DNA of 64,000 nucleotides from Methanococcoides sp. AM1 (GTDB lineage Archaea > Halobacteriota > Methanosarcinia > Methanosarcinales > Methanosarcinaceae): assembly GCF_900774055.1 (NCBI RefSeq), contig NZ_CAAGSW010000003.1, positions 124,001 through 188,000 on the forward strand, in the 5' to 3' direction. Numbering within the stretch: the first letter of the stretch is position 1; every line of letters begins with the position of its first letter. Positions 45,790 to 54,481 of this stretch are shown piece by piece. The notes beneath the pieces were generated by a model. That model was not told the origin of the DNA. It saw only the letters and a program-made list of their open reading frames with translations, and ran no database searches. Both the position numbers and the translations under genes were made by a program.

Positions 45790-48153
45790 TTAAATGGATG
45801 CGTTTTCAGGATCAGTTGGTATACTAAATCCAAATGTACTTCCCTTTCCAAATTCACTTTCGACCCAGACCTCGCCACCATGCATTTCCACAAACCTCTT
45901 CACAATATTTAGCCCCATACCAATACCTCCATATTTCCGGGTAGTGGATGAATCAACCTGGGAAAATTGTTCAAACAATTTGTTATGATCTGCTGGTGAA
46001 ATACCGACACCGGTATCTTTTACAAAAAAGTGCATTAATTCCCCACACTTATTTGTTTCAATTATAACATTTCCGCCATTGGGCGTGAATTTAATGGCAT
46101 TATGTACAAGGTTATAGAGTATCTGCTTTAATTTAGTTTTATCAGCTTTTAGAATTATCTTTTCATGATCGATGTTAGGGGTTACAGTTATATCTCTTTC
46201 TAAAGCAAGGGGATTTACCAATGTTTCAATTTCACTGATGATATCCAGTATTGAGACTATAGTCGGATGGAAGTCAATTTCCCCATGTTCTATTTTTGAA
46301 ATGTCAATGACCTCGTTAAACATTTCTAGCAGATGTTTACTGTTTATCAATATATGTTTCATATAGTGCATCTGTTTTTCATCCAGGTTTCCTGAATTTT
46401 CAAGCAATACATGTGAGAAACCTATTACCACATTTAAGGGGGTTCTGATTTCGTGGCTCATGTTCATTATAAATTCCGATTTAGTCCGGTTAGCATCTTC
46501 AGCAGCAATTTTTGCATTGAGCATTGCTTCCTGTGCATCCTTACTTTCAGTAATATCATACATTACACCGATCATCGAAATTGGTTTACCTTGTTGATCT
46601 TTCTCCCAGGCGAGGTCTACTTTTACCCACCGTATTGTTTTGTCTTTTTTTATGATGCGATATTCTAAAACAGCATCTCCTAATGTTTTTTGCAATTCTG
46701 TAGCTTTTGCAAGAACTCTGTCTCTGTCGTCAGGATAGATTGTCTGCGCCCACAATTTAGGATCACTAAGCCACTCTTCCACAGTATAACCATAGATCCT
46801 TTCGACAGCTGGGTTTACGTATGTTGCCACAAGTGTTTCAGGATCTGCACGGAAGATCAGATCATTTATAGTTTCAGCAAAACGATGATATTTTTCGTTT
46901 GATCTTTGCAAAGCATTCTCGATCTGCTTCCGCTCGGTAACATCCCTGACAATTGCCACATCTGCTGGTCTGCCTTCGTACTCTATAGTGGATGCGTTTA
47001 TGTCTACAGGGATCTTTTTTCCATTCTTTGAGATAACTTCGATCTCATAATTATTTGAAATATTTACCCCACTTAATCTCTTTGTATATCTCTGCTTTAC
47101 AAGATCTACATATTCAGGCGAAACAAAATCAATGAAAGGTTTCCCGATCACTTCCTCAATAGAATATCCACATAGATCCACCATCTTTTTGTTTGCATAT
47201 TTAAGTACAAAATCTTGAATAATAACGATCCCATCGTTCCCGTTTTCCACAAGATTTGAGTATTTCTCCTCACTGTGTCTCAGTGCCTTCTCCGCGATCT
47301 TGCGCTCGGTTATGTCGATGAGGATTCCTCTGATGCCCATTGGTTTGCCATCGTGAACAATTCTGCTCGCATATATGGCGATAGGAAATGCACTGCCATC
47401 TTTTCTCAGAGCTGTGTATTCGCTGGGAGTTCGATTCTCTCTACGTATTGCTTCCTCAAAATTCAATCTAGCCCTGTCCAGATCCTCAGGAATTAGTGCC
47501 CGGAAAAGATTGAAACCTTTGTCGAAGTCTTCCTGTGCATAGCCAAACATTCCAAATGCACGATTGTTGACAAACATGAGATTTCCTTGCAGATCGGTCT
47601 CAAAAATTGTCTGAGGCAAGGAATCGGCCAACTCTTTATACTTCATTTCACTTTCTTTTATTATTTTTTCAAACAGCTTTTGTTCTGTAATGTTATCAGC
47701 TGTGAGCAGTACAATTGGCTCATTATTATGTTGCAGCAATGTTGTTGAAATTAAAAAATCGAATGTTACAGACTGATCATTGTTTACGATCTCCAGTTCA
47801 CTTTCTTTCTTGTAAATACTTTCACCGGTTTCAAAAGTGTGCATAACAGAGTTTCTTATAGTACATTCTGAGCATTCTCTGTTTTTCCCACAACCTTCTC
47901 CTTTGATCGAATTCACACATCCAAACAGCTCACCACGAAGAAGACCCAAAGCATCCTTTTTTTCTTTCCCTAATGCAATAGTAGCAGTTCGATTGATGTT
48001 TTCAACTTTCCCTCCCTGATTGACAAGGATCATAATTAGGGGAATATCATCAAAAACAGAATTTAAAATGTCAGGACTTACAATAGGGTCGGTTGGACTT
48101 CTATTATATTCTTCGAAACCCTCTCCATACAGAATTTCTTCACTTTTAACCAT
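45790..48153 (-). CDS. Multi-PAS sensor histidine kinase
   Basis: About 787 residues from the ATG at 48153. The ATG at 48171 lies within the ribosome binding site GAGGGGATGG. Four PAS domains come in order: the first has a cysteine cluster (CVNSIKGEGCGKNRECSEC) that could bind a metal or sense redox state, and the others carry typical starts such as YKELADSLPQTIFETD, YSNLVENGNDGIVII and YHRFAETINDLIFRAD. Then HisKA (NMSHEIRTPLNVVIGFS with the phosphorylated His) and HATPase (NLVHNAIKFTPNGG, DTGVGIS, GIGMGLNIVKRF). There is no membrane segment, so it is cytoplasmic. No response regulator is adjacent. Confidence 0.93.
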   Translation of the reverse strand: MVKSEEILYGEGFEEYNRSPTDPIVSPDILNSVFDDIPLIMILVNQGGKVENINRTATIALGKEKKDALGLLRGELFGCVNSIKGEGCGKNRECSECTIRNSVMHTFETGESIYKKESELEIVNNDQSVTFDFLISTTLLQHNNEPIVLLTADNITEQKLFEKIIKESEMKYKELADSLPQTIFETDLQGNLMFVNNRAFGMFGYAQEDFDKGFNLFRALIPEDLDRARLNFEEAIRRENRTPSEYTALRKDGSAFPIAIYASRIVHDGKPMGIRGILIDITERKIAEKALRHSEEKYSNLVENGNDGIVIIQDFVLKYANKKMVDLCGYSIEEVIGKPFIDFVSPEYVDLVKQRYTKRLSGVNISNNYEIEVISKNGKKIPVDINASTIEYEGRPADVAIVRDVTERKQIENALQRSNEKYHRFAETINDLIFRADPETLVATYVNPAVERIYGYTVEEWLSDPKLWAQTIYPDDRDRVLAKATELQKTLGDAVLEYRIIKKDKTIRWVKVDLAWEKDQQGKPISMIGVMYDITESKDAQEAMLNAKIAAEDANRTKSEFIMNMSHEIRTPLNVVIGFSHVLLENSGNLDEKQMHYMKHILINSKHLLEMFNEVIDISKIEHGEIDFHPTIVSILDIISEIETLVNPLALERDITVTPNIDHEKIILKADKTKLKQILYNLVHNAIKFTPNGGNVIIETNKCGELMHFFVKDTGVGISPADHNKLFEQFSQVDSSTTRKYGGIGMGLNIVKRFVEMHGGEVWVESEFGKGSTFGFSIPTDPENASI

Positions 48154-48408
48154 ATGTGTCCATCCCCTCATATTTAAGTCCCCCGTTAAATATTTTAAAT
48201 TTGAGGTTATATACTATTTGTAGTGTCATATTATACTATTAGTATAATGTTATACTATTAAATATATTTCTTTATGCTCTAAAAATTTCAAATCAACCCG
48301 GATTTGAACGACATTAAAAATAGTAATTAAAAAAGTACTTATTGTACTGTTAAAAAAAGATTGTTAAAAATCCACAAATACAAATGTTGTATGTATACCC
48401 CTCTAATT

Positions 48409-48582
48409 TCAATTGGGCCTATCTATAACATCCCTTTGGAGTTCTTCATAACATCCTATGCACAAATACAAGAGATGCTCGTTTTTAGGTTCATAGAACT
48501 TGACGAGCACAGTATTTTTGTGAGATTCACATGCTTCACATCTCGCCGCAAAGTTGGCCTTTCGTGGAGGGTATGTGCGCAT
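48409..48582 (-). CDS. Small CxxC-CxxC zinc-ribbon protein
   Basis: 57 residues: MRTYPPRKANFAARCEACES at the start, with Cys15-x2-Cys18 and Cys41-x2-Cys44 (YLCIGCYEEL) about 22 residues apart, a classic zinc-ribbon layout. The ATG at 48582 is preceded by GAGGTGA at ideal spacing, one of the best ribosome binding sites in the window, and the frame ends with TGA. It stands alone in a long AT-rich gap. It probably binds zinc and could be a small regulator; no named family is recognised. Confidence 0.75.
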   Translation of the reverse strand: MRTYPPRKANFAARCEACESHKNTVLVKFYEPKNEHLLYLCIGCYEELQRDVIDRPN

Positions 48583-49203
48583 GTTAATTCACCTCATTGC
48601 ATCTTCTGCTTTTGTCTCGATCACGTCCGCTTCCTGTGTTCATAAACAACATTTCTTTAACACTCCCCTTAATTTTATTTAGTCAATTACAATCGAAGCC
48701 TCCGGTCATATCTGATCCGGATGAGATGATCTTATGTAATTGAACCCAAGCCCATACAAATATACACTCGCATTATATATATTAATTTTGATATATACAG
48801 TCAAAATAAATAAAAAATGATTTTCCAGTTTTTGTTAGGATAGATCTTTTGCGAGCCTTAAAGCTTCTACAAACTACAAATGCTGCCTATAAGGACATGA
48901 CATGGCTCGTAGGTTGTGATGCCATCGTACATATGCCCACGGAATTCCTGCAGTACAGATCTGGCGTGAGTTATGAAAAGAAGATTCCCGGTATAGTAGA
49001 ATATTCTCGATATATGTATCGTCACTGGTGATGAGGAGAGGAATTCGATATATGTTCATCAGCATCCACTATCGAAATACCTGGGAGCAAACTCATAGGG
49101 TACACCAACAGCAGGTTCAGAATATAACCATATATAATATGAATATCTATGTTGAGAAATAGGATCCGGAACAAGATGGATGAGGGGATCAGAAAGGGAT
49201 GCT
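48583..49203. other. Long gap without a recognised gene
   Basis: About 620 bases, very AT-rich in the first half, with a TATA-like run (GCATTATATATATTAATTTTG, 48770-48790, shown in part). The second half has ordinary composition and a 60-codon frame on the plus strand (48849-49031) that resembles nothing I know. It may hold the remains of a lost gene or a non-coding RNA. The ribosome binding site for the next gene is near its end. Confidence 0.3.
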
Positions 49204-49857
49204 ATGAAAATAGTTGAAATGGACAGGGTTGACAAATTTGCATTCTGGGTATCTTCAATATTCAGATTGATGCTGGTGGTAGGATGCATAGTAGCAATGT
49301 TGACAGGGAACTGGATGCATCTGGGGTTCTTCATCTATGTTTTGCTCGTGACCTTCCTGCCAAGTATGGTCGAGAAAAAGTACAGGTTCGAGTTTCCCAA
49401 TGAGTTCGAAGTACTGATCATGTTCTATATTTATACATCTCTCTTTTTGGGCGAATACCGGGAGTATTTCGAAATATTTTGGTGGTGGGATGTCTTCCTG
49501 CACACATTATTAGGAACTATCATTGCATCCCTTGGGTTTATTCTGGTATATGTCCTGAATTCTGAACATAAGGTGAACCTAAGCCCTTTTTTCGTAGCAC
49601 TGTTTTCATTTAGCATTGCAGTGGCATTTGGTGCGATCTGGGAGATATTTGAATATGCAATGGATGCGCTGTTCGGGATCAATATGCAAACATCAGGTCT
49701 GGTGGATACTATGTGGGATCTGATCGTTGAAACGCTGAGTGCATTGTTGATATCTACACTGGGATACTTGTATTTGAAAAAAGAGATCCATGTCCATCTG
49801 TTCGAGAATGCTGAAAAGAAGTTCATCGAACGAAATCCGCGGCTGTTCAGAAAATAA
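49204..49857 (+). CDS. Membrane protein, YjdF/DUF2238-like
   Basis: 217 residues from ATG 49204 (AAAGGG just upstream; an in-frame ATG at 49180 is the alternative). About six membrane helices. The pattern WWWDVFLHTLLGTIIASLGF, then AFGAIWEIFEYAMDALFG and GLVDTMWDLIVETLSAL, with acidic and His residues in the helices, fits the DUF2238/YjdF group of uncharacterised membrane proteins. Function unknown. Confidence 0.7.
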   Translation: MKIVEMDRVDKFAFWVSSIFRLMLVVGCIVAMLTGNWMHLGFFIYVLLVTFLPSMVEKKYRFEFPNEFEVLIMFYIYTSLFLGEYREYFEIFWWWDVFLHTLLGTIIASLGFILVYVLNSEHKVNLSPFFVALFSFSIAVAFGAIWEIFEYAMDALFGINMQTSGLVDTMWDLIVETLSALLISTLGYLYLKKEIHVHLFENAEKKFIERNPRLFRK

Positions 49858-49968
49858 TGTGTGTTGATTTTTTAGAGGAGCTTATTGAAGAGAAAAAAAT
49901 TAAAGGCAGTCATTGATAGACGCTATCCGTTGGGACAAATAATCGAGGCTTACAGGTATGTCGAAAAA
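49857..49968 (+). pseudogene. Remnant of the 3' end of a zinc-type alcohol dehydrogenase/quinone oxidoreductase (MDR) gene
   Basis: In one frame from 49857 the sequence reads FLEELIEEKKIK and then hits a stop. One base further on, from 49906, it reads AVIDRRYPLGQIIEAYRYVEK. Joined by a one-base shift near 49905, these are the well-known C-terminal segment of MDR-family dehydrogenases (ELIE.GKIK.VIDRRYPL...AHRYVEKG). The rest of the gene is absent, and the final GNVVI strand is replaced by other sequence. It is a decayed fragment. Confidence 0.7.
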
Positions 49969-50131
49969 CAAAGCCAGAGAAGCTGGTGGTTTGGAAGAAA
50001 TAGAACCACAGGACTATGGGTGGATGTACGGACGCAGCTTTGAAGGTATTGATGGACATATTTGGGCAATATTCCATATGGATGAAAGTGATATTATCAA
50101 AGTGATCGGAACTCAGATCGAGTTCATTTAA
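49958..50131 (+). pseudogene. Remnant of the 3' end of a VOC (glyoxalase-fold) gene
   Basis: A 57-codon frame reads KAREAGGLEEIEPQDYGWMY, then GRSFEGIDGHIWAIFHMDES, which is the C-terminal half-module of PhnB/glyoxalase-like VOC proteins, including the metal-ligand region DGHIW. The N-terminal half (about 70 residues) is missing. The fragment begins within the MDR remnant, so two unrelated dead genes are joined at about 49960. The ATG at 49958 has no clear ribosome binding site. Confidence 0.7.
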
Positions 50132-50216
50132 CTTTTTATCGATTTACAGATATTTCAGCTCTGTAGGGCTCCTGATTCATACAAAATTTATAACCTCAAA
50201 AAAGACTATTTCTATT

Positions 50217-50594
50217 TTACCAGTTTATCAGTAGATTGATAGTGAGCACTGCCTGGATCAGGGATAGGATCAAGGTTGCTACAAGAATGAACAATGAGAT
50301 TGGTATTTTGAACTCATCCCTGCCTTTCCTGATAAAATACATATGGGCTGTAAAAGCAAAAATTCCGCCAAGACTCAGGACCAATGAGAATAACAATCCT
50401 GTGAAGGATTGCTGAAAGACTAATATTAGTCCATATAGAACAAAGAATATCAATGGAATGTGTATAATAATGAATCCCGTGATACCACCCGGCAATTTGA
50501 AAAGTTCCCACTCTTTCCAATAAGCAGAGTCGATCTCATGATTTATCAACAGGACTGAATTGACCAGATATATCCAGAATAAAATTTCTGACAT
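50217..50594 (-). CDS. Small membrane protein of unknown function
   Basis: 125 residues with four hydrophobic helices. The first loop has a conserved-looking motif (NHEIDSAYWKEWELFKLPGG) with His and acidic residues, as in small DUF membrane proteins of archaea and bacteria. The family is not identified with certainty. It stands alone. Confidence 0.7.
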   Translation of the reverse strand: MSEILFWIYLVNSVLLINHEIDSAYWKEWELFKLPGGITGFIIIHIPLIFFVLYGLILVFQQSFTGLLFSLVLSLGGIFAFTAHMYFIRKGRDEFKIPISLFILVATLILSLIQAVLTINLLINW

Positions 50595-50706
50595 ATTATT
50601 CTACCATCTTTTTTTGGACTTTTATAAATTATTTCATCCATATTTTTGTTCATTTTCCAGGAATTCTGCTTCATGCAATATGACACAAATAATATATAAT
50701 TAAGAA

Positions 50707-50982
50707 TTACTTCCATCTCTTTAATTTTGGAAGATTCTGTTGACTCAGTTCTTTTCCCTCTTCCAGAGACATAATTCCATATGCATCAATTGCTTTAGAA
50801 CATTGTTCGATCATTTCTTCCAAAGTAATGTCAGGTTGTGTGAACTTGCCATTCTGGTAGCAATAATTGCAATATTCATCACTTTTTGAGCCATCGGCAT
50901 TAGTTCCAAAATCTTCATCTTTCTCCAAAGGCATTCCGCAACTCTGGCAAAAGACCATACATTCCGGTTCTTTCATATCCAT
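50707..50982 (-). CDS. Putative zinc-ribbon domain protein
   Basis: 91 residues. The N-terminal half is a zinc ribbon (FCQSCGMPLEKDEDFGTNAD, then EYCNYCYQNG) of the type found in putative zinc ribbon domain proteins (PF12674-like). The C-terminal half is a helical tail (EEMIEQCSKAIDAYGIMS). Family members are common and uncharacterised. No operon partner. Confidence 0.88.
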   Translation of the reverse strand: MDMKEPECMVFCQSCGMPLEKDEDFGTNADGSKSDEYCNYCYQNGKFTQPDITLEEMIEQCSKAIDAYGIMSLEEGKELSQQNLPKLKRWK

Positions 50983-51072
50983 GTTTTACCCTACTCCACT
51001 AGTTAAGTACCCATTTAATAATTGTAAAACAGTCTATATCAATTCGACTGTAGAAAAATAATATACTCTGTA

Positions 51073-51234
51073 TTAATAAGACTCTCCCCATTTCTCCAAC
51101 CGCTCTCATACATGATTGTTAAAGATAAACGATTCATAAATTTTAGCATTCTCCTTCATTTAATGTAAAGTCGCCTTTGAAAATCCCATCTTCTTCCATT
51201 CAACATAAGGCATATCCAGAATCATCCCTCTCAG
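51073..51234 (-). pseudogene. Degraded gene fragment, resembles a Cas1 C-terminus (tentative)
   Basis: One frame reads LRGMILDMPYVEWKKMGFSK, ATLH, stop (51160-51162), MKENAK..., stop (51106-51108), ERLEKWGESY, stop (51073-51075). The string KKMGFSK.TLH.MK.NAK ... HV.ERL.KWGE resembles, from memory, the C-terminus of methanogen Cas1 proteins. Two nonsense codons and absence of the rest show it is dead. No CRISPR repeats are seen nearby. The assignment needs a database search; that it is a decayed coding sequence is firmer than its name. Confidence 0.45.
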
Positions 51235-51332
51235 TCATCATAAAATACCCTGATAGCATCGACCCATGTAGCTCAGACAAACGATGAGAGGGTTTTTATA
51301 CACATAAAATCCTAAAGATATTGGGGGTTTAA
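51235..51332 (+). promoter_or_regulatory. Promoter region of the 2-oxoacid oxidoreductase operon
   Basis: A TATA-like box (GTTTTTATACAC, about 51292-51303) lies about 30 bases before the ATG at 51333, and GGGGG lies just upstream of the start. The rest of the 50983-51332 gap is the degraded fragment at 51073-51234 and plain AT-rich sequence. Confidence 0.45.
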
Positions 51333-52244
51333 ATGCTCAGATTGAGATTCCACGGCAGGGGTGGCCAGGGAGCAAAGGTTGCCAGCAGAGTGCTCGGGAC
51401 TGCTGCATTTCTGAATGGTTACAATGCTCAGGATTTCCCGTTGTATGGTGCCGAGAGAAGGGGGGCACCGATCACTGCCTTCACCCGCATATCCAGAGAA
51501 AACATCATGGAGCGGGGCTTAGTATCGGAGCCTGATATTGTGATAGTTATGGATGAAACCCTACTGTCAGATCCTCAGGTTATGCCGCTATCAGGACTTA
51601 AAAAAGGTGGTGTCTTTTTTGTAAATACACCCCGTAGTCCTCTTGAAACAAAAGAAGGGTACGGGATCGAAGATCATGTTATCACACTCGATATCACAAA
51701 GGTCAGCCTTGATATGATTGGAAAGCCTGTCCTCAGCAGCCTCGCAGCTGCTGTTGCTTCAAGGATCGCTGGTATTGGAGAGGAGGCTTTAAGGGGTGCC
51801 CTGGAAAAAGAGCTATCCGGTATCATGTCGGACAGGGAACTTTTAGGGAAGAATACAGAGGCTGCACTTTATTGTTATAACGCCGTGATGCCGGTCCAAG
51901 TAAAAACTGCTGAGACCATCAGGGAAAGGGAGAATGTTATCACTATACCTTTCGAAACTGCTCGTGTATCCAGTCCTGCCATAAATGCCACCGGCAATAC
52001 CCCCTTGCGAAGAACGGGGAACTGGCGGGTATTTAGACCTGTCTGGAATTATGACCTCTGCACCAGGTGCATGACTTGTGTTGCCAGGTGTCCTGAGGGT
52101 TGCATCCGGTTGAACGAAGACGGATATCCATACGCGGATTACGACAACTGTAAGGGATGTATGATATGCGCTGAGGAATGTCCGGCAAAAGCTATCAATA
52201 AAATACGGGAGATGCATTCCCGATCCGGAGATAGTGATCAATAA
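51333..52244 (+). CDS. 2-oxoacid:ferredoxin oxidoreductase, fused gamma-delta subunit
   Basis: 303 residues. The N-terminal ~180 residues are the gamma domain (RFHGRGGQGAKVASRVLG, DFPLYGAERRGAP), and the C-terminal part is a delta-type 2[4Fe-4S] ferredoxin (CTRCMTCVARCPEGC and CKGCMICAEECP). In most archaeal pyruvate or 2-oxoisovalerate oxidoreductases these are separate genes. Order gamma-delta, alpha, beta matches PorCDAB-type enzymes. The stop overlaps the next start (TAATG). The 2-oxoacid is not clear from sequence. Confidence 0.9.
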   Translation: MLRLRFHGRGGQGAKVASRVLGTAAFLNGYNAQDFPLYGAERRGAPITAFTRISRENIMERGLVSEPDIVIVMDETLLSDPQVMPLSGLKKGGVFFVNTPRSPLETKEGYGIEDHVITLDITKVSLDMIGKPVLSSLAAAVASRIAGIGEEALRGALEKELSGIMSDRELLGKNTEAALYCYNAVMPVQVKTAETIRERENVITIPFETARVSSPAINATGNTPLRRTGNWRVFRPVWNYDLCTRCMTCVARCPEGCIRLNEDGYPYADYDNCKGCMICAEECPAKAINKIREMHSRSGDSDQ

Positions 52245-53464
52245 TGGGAAAAGAGATGCTTACCGGTAACGGCGCCGCTGCCTGGGGAGTGCGACTGGCA
52301 GAAGTGGATTATATTCCGGCCTATCCTATAACTCCCCAGACGGAGATCATCGAGACAATTGCAAAGTGGGTCTCTGACGGTTCTATGGATGCGAGTTTTG
52401 TTACCATGGACTCGGAACATTCCATGATCACGGCAGCCGGGGCTGCTTCAGCCACAGGTGCCAGAACCTTCACGACCACGTCCAGCCAGGGCCTGTTGTA
52501 TGGTTTTGAGATGATCTATACGGTGGCAGGGTGGAGAGTCCCTCTGGTGATGGTCAACGTGTCTAGGGGTTTATCCTCACCAATCACTCTTGGGCCGGAC
52601 CATAACGATATTCTGGCAGTCCGGGATTCGGGATTCTTACAGATACATTGCGAGACCTGCCAGGAGGTACTTGATTCGGTCCTGATGGCATACAAACTGG
52701 TTGAGGATGAGCGAGTTCTCCTGCCGGTCATGGTGAACATGGACGGTTTTTTCCTCTCATTTACCAGAGAAACCGTAGAAATTCCGGATATTGAAACAGT
52801 CAGAAGTTTCCTGCCGGAATACCAGCCGGTACATGCCTTTTTCAAGGCAGGTCAGCCCATGGCCCAAGGAGTGGCGGTACTTGGCGGTGAGTTCTATTCC
52901 TACTTCAAATACCAGATGCACCTTGCAAGTCAGAATGCTCTTGAGGTCTACAAGGAAGTATGTGATGAGTTCGAAAAGAAGTTTGGCAGGAAATACGGGT
53001 CCATTGACGAATATATGCTGGAAGATGCCGAATATATCCTTGTAATGACAAACTCTTTTTCCACCCTTGGAAAAGCTGCTGTGAAAAGAGCACGGGAAAA
53101 TGGAATCAAGGCTGGGTTATTGAGACCCAGGTTCTTAAGACCATTTCCGGATTCCGATATAAAGACTGCCTTGAAAGGAAAGAAGGCTGTGGCGGTTATC
53201 GATCAGAACATCAGCATAGGCAAAGGTGGTATTATTTATTCAGAGATGGCCGGTTGCCTGTACAATGAGAAACAAAGACCCCTTTTGCTATCTTTTATTG
53301 GAGGGCTTGGAGGGAAGAACATCAGCCAGGAAGAATTCGAATTTATCTTTGACAAAATGATCAGTGCAGTGGATACGGAAATTGTAGACCCTCCTCATCT
53401 CCTGTATACAGAGAATGAATGGAAGGGGATGACTAAATTGAAAGAGATCGCAGGGAAGGAATAA
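52244..53464 (+). CDS. 2-oxoacid:ferredoxin oxidoreductase, alpha subunit
   Basis: 406 residues, the PorA-like alpha subunit (NGAAAWGVRLAEVDYIPAYP, ITPQTEIIETIAKWV, TMDSEHSMITAAGAASATGA, TTTSSQGLLYGFEM). It overlaps the gamma-delta gene by one base, and the beta gene begins 5 bases after it. It is clearly one complex. The substrate may be an aromatic, branched-chain or other 2-oxoacid; neighbouring amino acid dehydrogenase and acyl-CoA synthetase genes argue for a role in amino acid/organic acid interconversion. Confidence 0.9.
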   Translation: MGKEMLTGNGAAAWGVRLAEVDYIPAYPITPQTEIIETIAKWVSDGSMDASFVTMDSEHSMITAAGAASATGARTFTTTSSQGLLYGFEMIYTVAGWRVPLVMVNVSRGLSSPITLGPDHNDILAVRDSGFLQIHCETCQEVLDSVLMAYKLVEDERVLLPVMVNMDGFFLSFTRETVEIPDIETVRSFLPEYQPVHAFFKAGQPMAQGVAVLGGEFYSYFKYQMHLASQNALEVYKEVCDEFEKKFGRKYGSIDEYMLEDAEYILVMTNSFSTLGKAAVKRARENGIKAGLLRPRFLRPFPDSDIKTALKGKKAVAVIDQNISIGKGGIIYSEMAGCLYNEKQRPLLLSFIGGLGGKNISQEEFEFIFDKMISAVDTEIVDPPHLLYTENEWKGMTKLKEIAGKE

Positions 53465-53468
53465 AGAT

Positions 53469-54404
53469 ATGGATACAGCAACCATCAGATCCATCAGGGA
53501 ACTACCATCCGAAGAGAATATGCTACCAGGGACTCCTGCATGTTCGGGCTGTGGTGGTCTCCTGACCCTAAGGTATTGCCTGAAGGCACTGGGTGAAAAG
53601 ATCGTTATCGTAAATGCTGCAGGATGTTTCACTCTCCTTCCCATCTATCCCTTCACACCATTTCAGAATTCCTGGCTTTATACAGCAATGGCATGTGCAC
53701 CTGCCGGAGCCCAAGGTGTACGGGATGCCCTGGATATATTGATCAAAAAAGGGAAGCTGGACCCTGAAGAGAACCTGAAGGTGGTAGTACTGGCAGGTGA
53801 CGGTTCTGCATATGATATGGCCCTCTCGTCCACATCCGGTGCTATTTACCGCAACCTGGACTTCTATTATATCTGTTATGATAACGAGGCATATGGAAAT
53901 ACCGGATTCCAGCACTCAGGTGCAACACCCTTTGCATCAAGAACAGCAACAACCCCGCCTGGAAGGATGAAACCGTTTGGTTCACAGCTTCAAAAGAAGA
54001 ATCTGTTTGATATATGGAACAGTCACAAACCGCCCTACCTTGCAACCATTTCACCGGCATATCCCGTTGACCTGATGAACAAGTTCAAAAAAGCCGAACA
54101 GTTTAAAGGTCCAAAGCTCTTCATATCCCATATCCCCTGTCCGCCAGGATGGGGATTTGATCCATCCAACTCCGTGAAGCTTGCAAAGCTGTCAGTCGAG
54201 ACAGGGCTCTGGCCATTAAAGGAGTCTGTTCATGGCAAGGTGGAACATACTTTTGTTCCAAAGAAATTCAAGCCTGTGGAAGACTACCTGAAAGAGCAGG
54301 AAAGGTTTTCCCATCTTTTCAAACCGGTAAGACAGGAGGATACCCTGAAATGTATCCAGGATATGGTGAATGAGTATTGGAGGAAACATAAACTCCTTCC
54401 TTAA
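53469..54404 (+). CDS. 2-oxoacid:ferredoxin oxidoreductase, beta subunit
   Basis: 311 residues, PorB-like TPP-binding subunit. Cysteines of its [4Fe-4S] site are seen in ACSGCGGLLTLRYCL and NAAGCFTLL, and the TPP motif is VVVLAGDGSAYDMAL with the distal YDNEAYGNTG. It ends the operon; it converges with the amino acid dehydrogenase gene 77 bases away on the other strand. Confidence 0.92.
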   Translation: MDTATIRSIRELPSEENMLPGTPACSGCGGLLTLRYCLKALGEKIVIVNAAGCFTLLPIYPFTPFQNSWLYTAMACAPAGAQGVRDALDILIKKGKLDPEENLKVVVLAGDGSAYDMALSSTSGAIYRNLDFYYICYDNEAYGNTGFQHSGATPFASRTATTPPGRMKPFGSQLQKKNLFDIWNSHKPPYLATISPAYPVDLMNKFKKAEQFKGPKLFISHIPCPPGWGFDPSNSVKLAKLSVETGLWPLKESVHGKVEHTFVPKKFKPVEDYLKEQERFSHLFKPVRQEDTLKCIQDMVNEYWRKHKLLP

Positions 54405-54481
54405 TTCCCTATCAATATTCATGTTCATTGTCGGGACATGACCTTCTTCCATGATTGGAAAACGGTCATATCATTTAATCA

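Noticed and set aside
48849-49031. 60-codon plus-strand frame in the long gap
   Set aside because: Starts with TTG, lacks a ribosome binding site and matches nothing I know.
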